NCBI GenBank assembly: GCA_037954325.1
Contig: JBBMNZ010000001.1
Span: 1-64,000 of the forward strand
DNA length: 64,000 bases
From: Fistularia commersonii
Taxonomy: Eukaryota > Chordata > Actinopteri > Syngnathiformes > Fistulariidae
Direction of reading: 5' to 3'
In this document: positions 59,701 through 64,000 of the stretch, piece after piece
Layout of the letters: every line of letters begins with the position of its first letter
Numbering within the stretch: the stretch's first letter is position 1
Made by a program: the position numbers and the translations under genes
Notes under the pieces: model-generated
Seen by the model: the letters and a program-made list of their open reading frames with translations, nothing else
Databases searched by the model: none
What the model was told of the DNA's origin: nothing

Positions 59701-62700
59701 ATAAGTCAAAATCATTGTGATCCTGCAACATTTTGAAAAGATATAGGCATATGGTCAAAAAGTGTTTATCTCACTGAGTTGAAGCTTTTTTGCAACAGAG
59801 TGTCAATAACTAAAGATTCCTTTCTAGCAGCTTGCTGGTGCTGAAATATGTTGAAAAGGGCTTGATTCTGCATAATATAAGTCAAAATCATTGTGATCCT
59901 GCAACATTTTGAAAAGATATAGCCATACGGTCAAAAAGTGTTTATCTCACTGAGTTGAAGCTTTTTTGCAACAGAGTGTCAATAACTAAAGATTCCTTTC
60001 TAGCAGCTTGCTGGTGCTGAAATATGTTGAAAAGGGCTTGATTCTGCATAATATAAGTCAAATTCATTGTGATCCTGCAACATTTTGAAAAGATATAGCC
60101 ATACGGTCAAAAAGTGTTTATCTCACTGAGTTGAAGCTTTTTTGCAACAGAGTGTCAATAACTAAAGATTCCTTTCTAGCAGCTTGCTGGTGCTGAAATA
60201 TGTTGAAAAGGGCTTGATTCTGCATAATATAAGTCAAAATCATTGTGATCCTGCAACATTTTGAAAAGATATAGGCATACGGTCAAAAAGTGTTTATCTC
60301 ACTGAGTTGAAGCTTTTTTGCAACAGAGTGTCAATAACTAAAGATTCCTTTCTAGCAGCTTGCTGGTGCTGAAATATGTTGAAAAGGGCTTGATTCTGCA
60401 TAATATAAGTCAAAATCATTGTGATCCTGCAACATTTTGAAAAGATATAGGCATACGGTCAAAAAGTGTTTATCTCACTGAGTTGAAGCTTTTTTGCAAC
60501 AGAGTGTCAATAACTAAAGATTCCTTTCTAGCAGCTTGCTGGTGCTGAAATATGTTGAAAGGGCTTGATTCTGCACAATATAAGTCAAAATCATTGTGAT
60601 CCTGCAACATTTTGAAAAGATATAGGCATACGGTCAAAAAGTGTTTATCTCACTGAGTTGAGGCTTTTTTTGCAACAGAGTGTCAATAACTAAAGATTCC
60701 TTTCTAGCAGCTTGCTGGTGCTGGAATATGTTGAAAAGGGCTTGATTCTGCATAATATAAGTCAAATTCATTGTGATCCTGCAACATTTTGAAAAGATAT
60801 AGGCATACGGTCAAAAGGTGTTTATCTCACTGAGTTGAAGCTTTTTTGCAACAGAGTGTCAATAACTAAAGATTCCTTTCTAGCAGCTTGCTGGTGCTGA
60901 AATATGTTGAAAAGGGCTTGATTCTGCATAATATAAGTCAAAATCATTGTGATCCTGCAACATTTTGAAAAGATATAGCCATACGGTCAAAAAACGTTTT
61001 ATCTCACTGAGTTGAAGCTTTTTTGCAACAGAGTGTCAATAACTAAAGATTCCTTTCTAGCAGCTTGCTGGTGCTGAAATATGTTGAAAAGGGCTTGATT
61101 CTGCATAATATAAGTCAAAATCATTGTGATCCTGCAACATTTTGAAAAGATATAGCCATATGGTCAAAAAGTGTTTATCTCACTGAGTTGAAGCTTTTTT
61201 GCAACAGAGTGTCAATAACTAAAGATTCCTTTCTAGCAGCTTGCTGGTGCTGAAATATGTTGAAAAGGCTTGATTCTGCATAATATAAGTCAAATTCATT
61301 GTGATCCTGCAACATTTTGAAAAGATATAGCCATACGGTCAAAAAGTGTTTATCTCACTGAGTTGAAGCTTTTTTGCAACAGAGTGTCAATAACTAAAGA
61401 TTCCTTTCTAGCAGCTTGCTGGTGCTGAAATATGTTGAAAAGGGCTTGATTCTGCATAATATAAGTCAAAATCATTGTGATCTTGCAACATTTTGAAAAG
61501 ATATTGCCATACGGTCAAAAAGTGTTTATCTCACTGAGTTGAAGCTTTTTTGCAACAGAGTGTCAATAACTAAAGATTCCTTTCTAGCAGCTTGCTGGTG
61601 CTGAAATATGTTGAAAAGGGCTTGATTCTGCATAATATAAGTCAAATTCATTGTGATCCTGCAACATTTTGAAAAGATATAGGCATACGGTCAAAAAGTG
61701 TTTATCTCACTGAGTTGAAGCTTTTTTGCAACAGAGTGTCAATAACTAAAGATTCCTTTCTAGCAGCTTGCTGGTGCTGAAATATGTTGAAAAGGGCTTG
61801 ATTCTGCATAATATAAGTCAAATTCATTGTGATCCTGCAACATTTTGAAAAGATATAAGCATACGGTCAAAAAGTGTTTATCTCACTGAGTTGAAGCTTT
61901 TTTGCAACAGAGTGTCAATAACTAAAGATTCCTTTCTAGCAGCTTGCTGGTGCTGAAATATGTTGAAAAGGGCTTGATTCTGCATAATATAAGTCAAAAT
62001 CATTGTGATCCTGCAACATTTTGAAAAGATATTGCCATACGGTCAAAAAGTGTTTATCTCACTGAGTTGAAGCTTTTTTGCAACAGAGTGTCAATAACTA
62101 AAGATTCCTTTCTAGCAGCTTGCTGGTGCTGAAATATGTTGAAAAGGGCTTGATTCTGCATAATATAAGTCAAATTCATTGTGATCCTGCAACATTTTGA
62201 AAAGATATAGCCATACGGTCAAAAAGTGTTTATCTCACTGAGTTGAAGCTTTTTTGCAACAGAGTGTCAATAACTAAAGATTCCTTTCTAGCAGCTTGCT
62301 GGTGCTGAAATATGTTGAAAAGGGCTTGATTCTGCATAATATAAGTCAAAATCATTGTGATCCTGCAACATTTTGAAAAGATATTGCCATACGGTCAAAA
62401 AGTGTTTATCTCACTGAGTTGAAGCTTTTTTGCAACAGAGTGTCAATAACTAAAGATTCCTTTCTAGCAGCTTGCTGGTGCTGAAATATGTTGAAAAGGG
62501 CTTGATTCTGCATAATATAAGTCAAATTCATTGTGATCCTGCAACATTTTGAAAAGATATAGCCATACGGTCAAAAAGTGTTTATCTCACTGAGTTGAAG
62601 CTTTTTTGCAACAGAGTGTCAATAACTAAAGATTCCTTTCTAGCAGCTTGCTGGTGCTGAAATATGTTGAAAAGGGCTTGATTCTGCATAATATAAGTCA

Positions 62701-64000
62701 AAATCATTGTGATCCTGCAACATTTTGAAAAGATATTGCCATACGGTCAAAAAGTGTTTATCTCACTGAGTTGAAGCTTTTTTGCAACAGAGTGTCAATA
62801 ACTAAAGATTCCTTTCTAGCAGCTTGCTGGTGCTGAAATATGTTTGAAAAGGGCTTGATTCTGCATAATATAAGTCAAAATCATTGTGATCCTGCAACAT
62901 TTTGAAAAGATATAGGCATACGGTCAAAAAGTGTTTATCTCACTGAGTTGAAGCTTTTTTTGCAACAGAGTGTCGATAACTAAAGATTCCTTTCTAGCAG
63001 CTTGCTGGTGCTGAAATATGTTGAAAAGGGCTTGATTCTGCATAATATAAGTCAAAATCATTGTGATCCTGCAACATTTTGAAAGAGATATAGCCATACG
63101 GTCAAAAAGTGTTTATCTCACTGAGTTGAAGCTTTTTTGCAACAGAGTGTCAATAACTAAAGATTCCTTTCTAGCAGCTTGCTGGTGCTGAAATATGTTG
63201 AAAAGGGCTTGATTCTGCATAATATAAGTGAAATTCATTGTGATCCTGCAACATTTTGAAAAGATATAGCCATACGGTCAAAAAGTGTTTATCTCACTGA
63301 GTTGAAGCTTTTTTGCAACAGAGTGTCAATAACTAAAGATTCCTTTCTAGCAGCTTGCTGGTGCTGAAATATGTTGAAAAGGGCTTGATTCTGCATAATA
63401 TAAGTCAAATTCATTGTGATCCTGCAACATTTTGAAAAGATAGAGCCATACGGTCAAAAAGTGTTTATCTCACTGAGTTGAAGCTTTTTTGCAACAGAGT
63501 GTCAATAACTAAAGATTCCTTTCTAGCAGCTTGCTGGTGCTGAAATATGTTGAAAAGGGCTTGATTCTGCATAATATAAGTCAAAATCATTGTGATCCTG
63601 CAACATTTTGAAAAGATATTGCCATACGGTCAAAAAGTGTTTATCTCACTGAGTTGAAGCTTTTTTGCAACAGAGTGTCAATAACTAAAGATTCCTTTCT
63701 AGCAGCTTGCTGGTGCTGAAATATGTTGAAAAGGGCTTGATTCTGCATAATATAAGTCAAAATCATTGTGATCCTGCAACATTTTGAAAAGATATTGCCA
63801 TACGGTCAAAAAGTGTTTATCTCACTGAGTTGAAGCTTTTTTGCAACAGAGTGTCAATAACTAAAGATTCCTTTCTAGCAGCTTGCTGGTGCTGAAATAT
63901 GTTGAAAAGGGCTTGATTCTGCATAATATAAGTCAAAATCATTGTGATCCTGCAACATTTTGAAAAGATATAGGCATACGGTCAAAAAGTGTTTATCTCA
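56786..64000 (+). repeat. Satellite type A array, homogeneous block at right edge
   Basis: About 41 nearly identical 176-bp monomers running out of the window. Entry from type B is in register at ttatctctatgagttgaagc, and the same ctctatgag variant marks the first two monomers. Rare variants (tcgataac, aagtgaaattc, gatagagcc, one-base T-run changes) recur in clusters: aagtgaaattc at 58117, 59173 and 63226, offsets of 1056 (six monomers) and 4053. No insertion or gene is seen. Confidence 0.95.
61950..62830 (+). repeat. Incipient dimeric higher-order repeat in type A
   Basis: Monomers alternate between form 1 (aaaatc with gatattgcc) and form 2 (aaattc with gatatagcc) at about 62032, 62208, 62384, 62560 and 62736, a period of 352 bp. 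The run is short and defined by two variant positions. Confidence 0.55.

Noticed and set aside
1..64000. Internal sub-repeat of the 176-bp monomer (ttgaaaag twice, gtcaaaa twice)
   Set aside because: The spacings (58 and 49 bp) do not agree, so there is no consistent smaller ancestral unit; likely low-complexity chance.
1..64000. tRNA, rRNA or other RNA genes
   Set aside because: No such gene was recognised; the tRNA-Met match at 36989-37002 is only 14 nt and is a primer site.

Overview
The window is eukaryotic repeat DNA with no host protein-coding gene. About 58 of the 64 kb is one head-to-tail tandem satellite with an AT-rich monomer of about 176 bp, all in one orientation (roughly 330 monomers). 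Its size, its layered higher-order repeats and the elements nested in it look like pericentromeric or centromeric heterochromatin. The host is most likely a metazoan, perhaps an aquatic vertebrate. That is an inference: the LTR retrotransposon carries a primer site matching the animal initiator tRNA-Met, and the solo LTR resembles fish Ty3/Gypsy LTRs. The species cannot be named from the sequence.

Layout. Two satellite subfamilies alternate. Type A is highly homogeneous; it has a HindIII site AAGCTT followed by a T-run, and the words gcaacagagtgtc, ctagcagcttgctgg and gggcttgattctgcataa. It occupies about 1-240, 2441-5881, 10270-10630 and 56786-64000. Type B is diverged; it has gaagcgttttcgataaagagtgg-like and ggaccagattctgcac words. 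It occupies about 241-2440, 5882-10269, 10631-12555, 13743-32516 and 37364-56785. A/B junctions are in register, as unequal homologous exchange would leave them. Type B holds nested tandem duplications with offsets of about 0.9, 1.04, 1.23, 2.8, 4.0, 4.7 and 5.5 kb.

Mobile elements. (1) A 1182-bp GC-rich solo LTR (12556-13737, TGTCA...TGACA, 5-bp target duplication GTTTA) contains a TATA box, a 13-copy 48-bp minisatellite, a 3-copy 70-bp repeat and a poly(A) signal. (2) A nearly complete 4837-bp Ty1/copia element lies on the minus strand (32522-37358). It has 356-bp LTRs differing at two positions, target duplication AAGCT, a polypurine tract, a primer site matching the anticodon arm of initiator tRNA-Met, and one long gag-pol frame broken by a frameshift near the end of RNase H. 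(3) Two copies of a 283-bp internal gag fragment (23257-23539 and 27981-28263), apparently identical to the full element, sit in the satellite without LTRs. They were copied together in a 4724-bp tandem duplication.

Reading of the whole. The satellite grows by unequal exchange at several scales. The youngest, most homogeneous A blocks are free of insertions, and older B blocks carry the retroelements and captured debris. The most unusual features are the half-tRNA-type primer site lying inside the gag reading frame, the gag start inside the LTR, and the capture and amplification of a gag fragment by the satellite.
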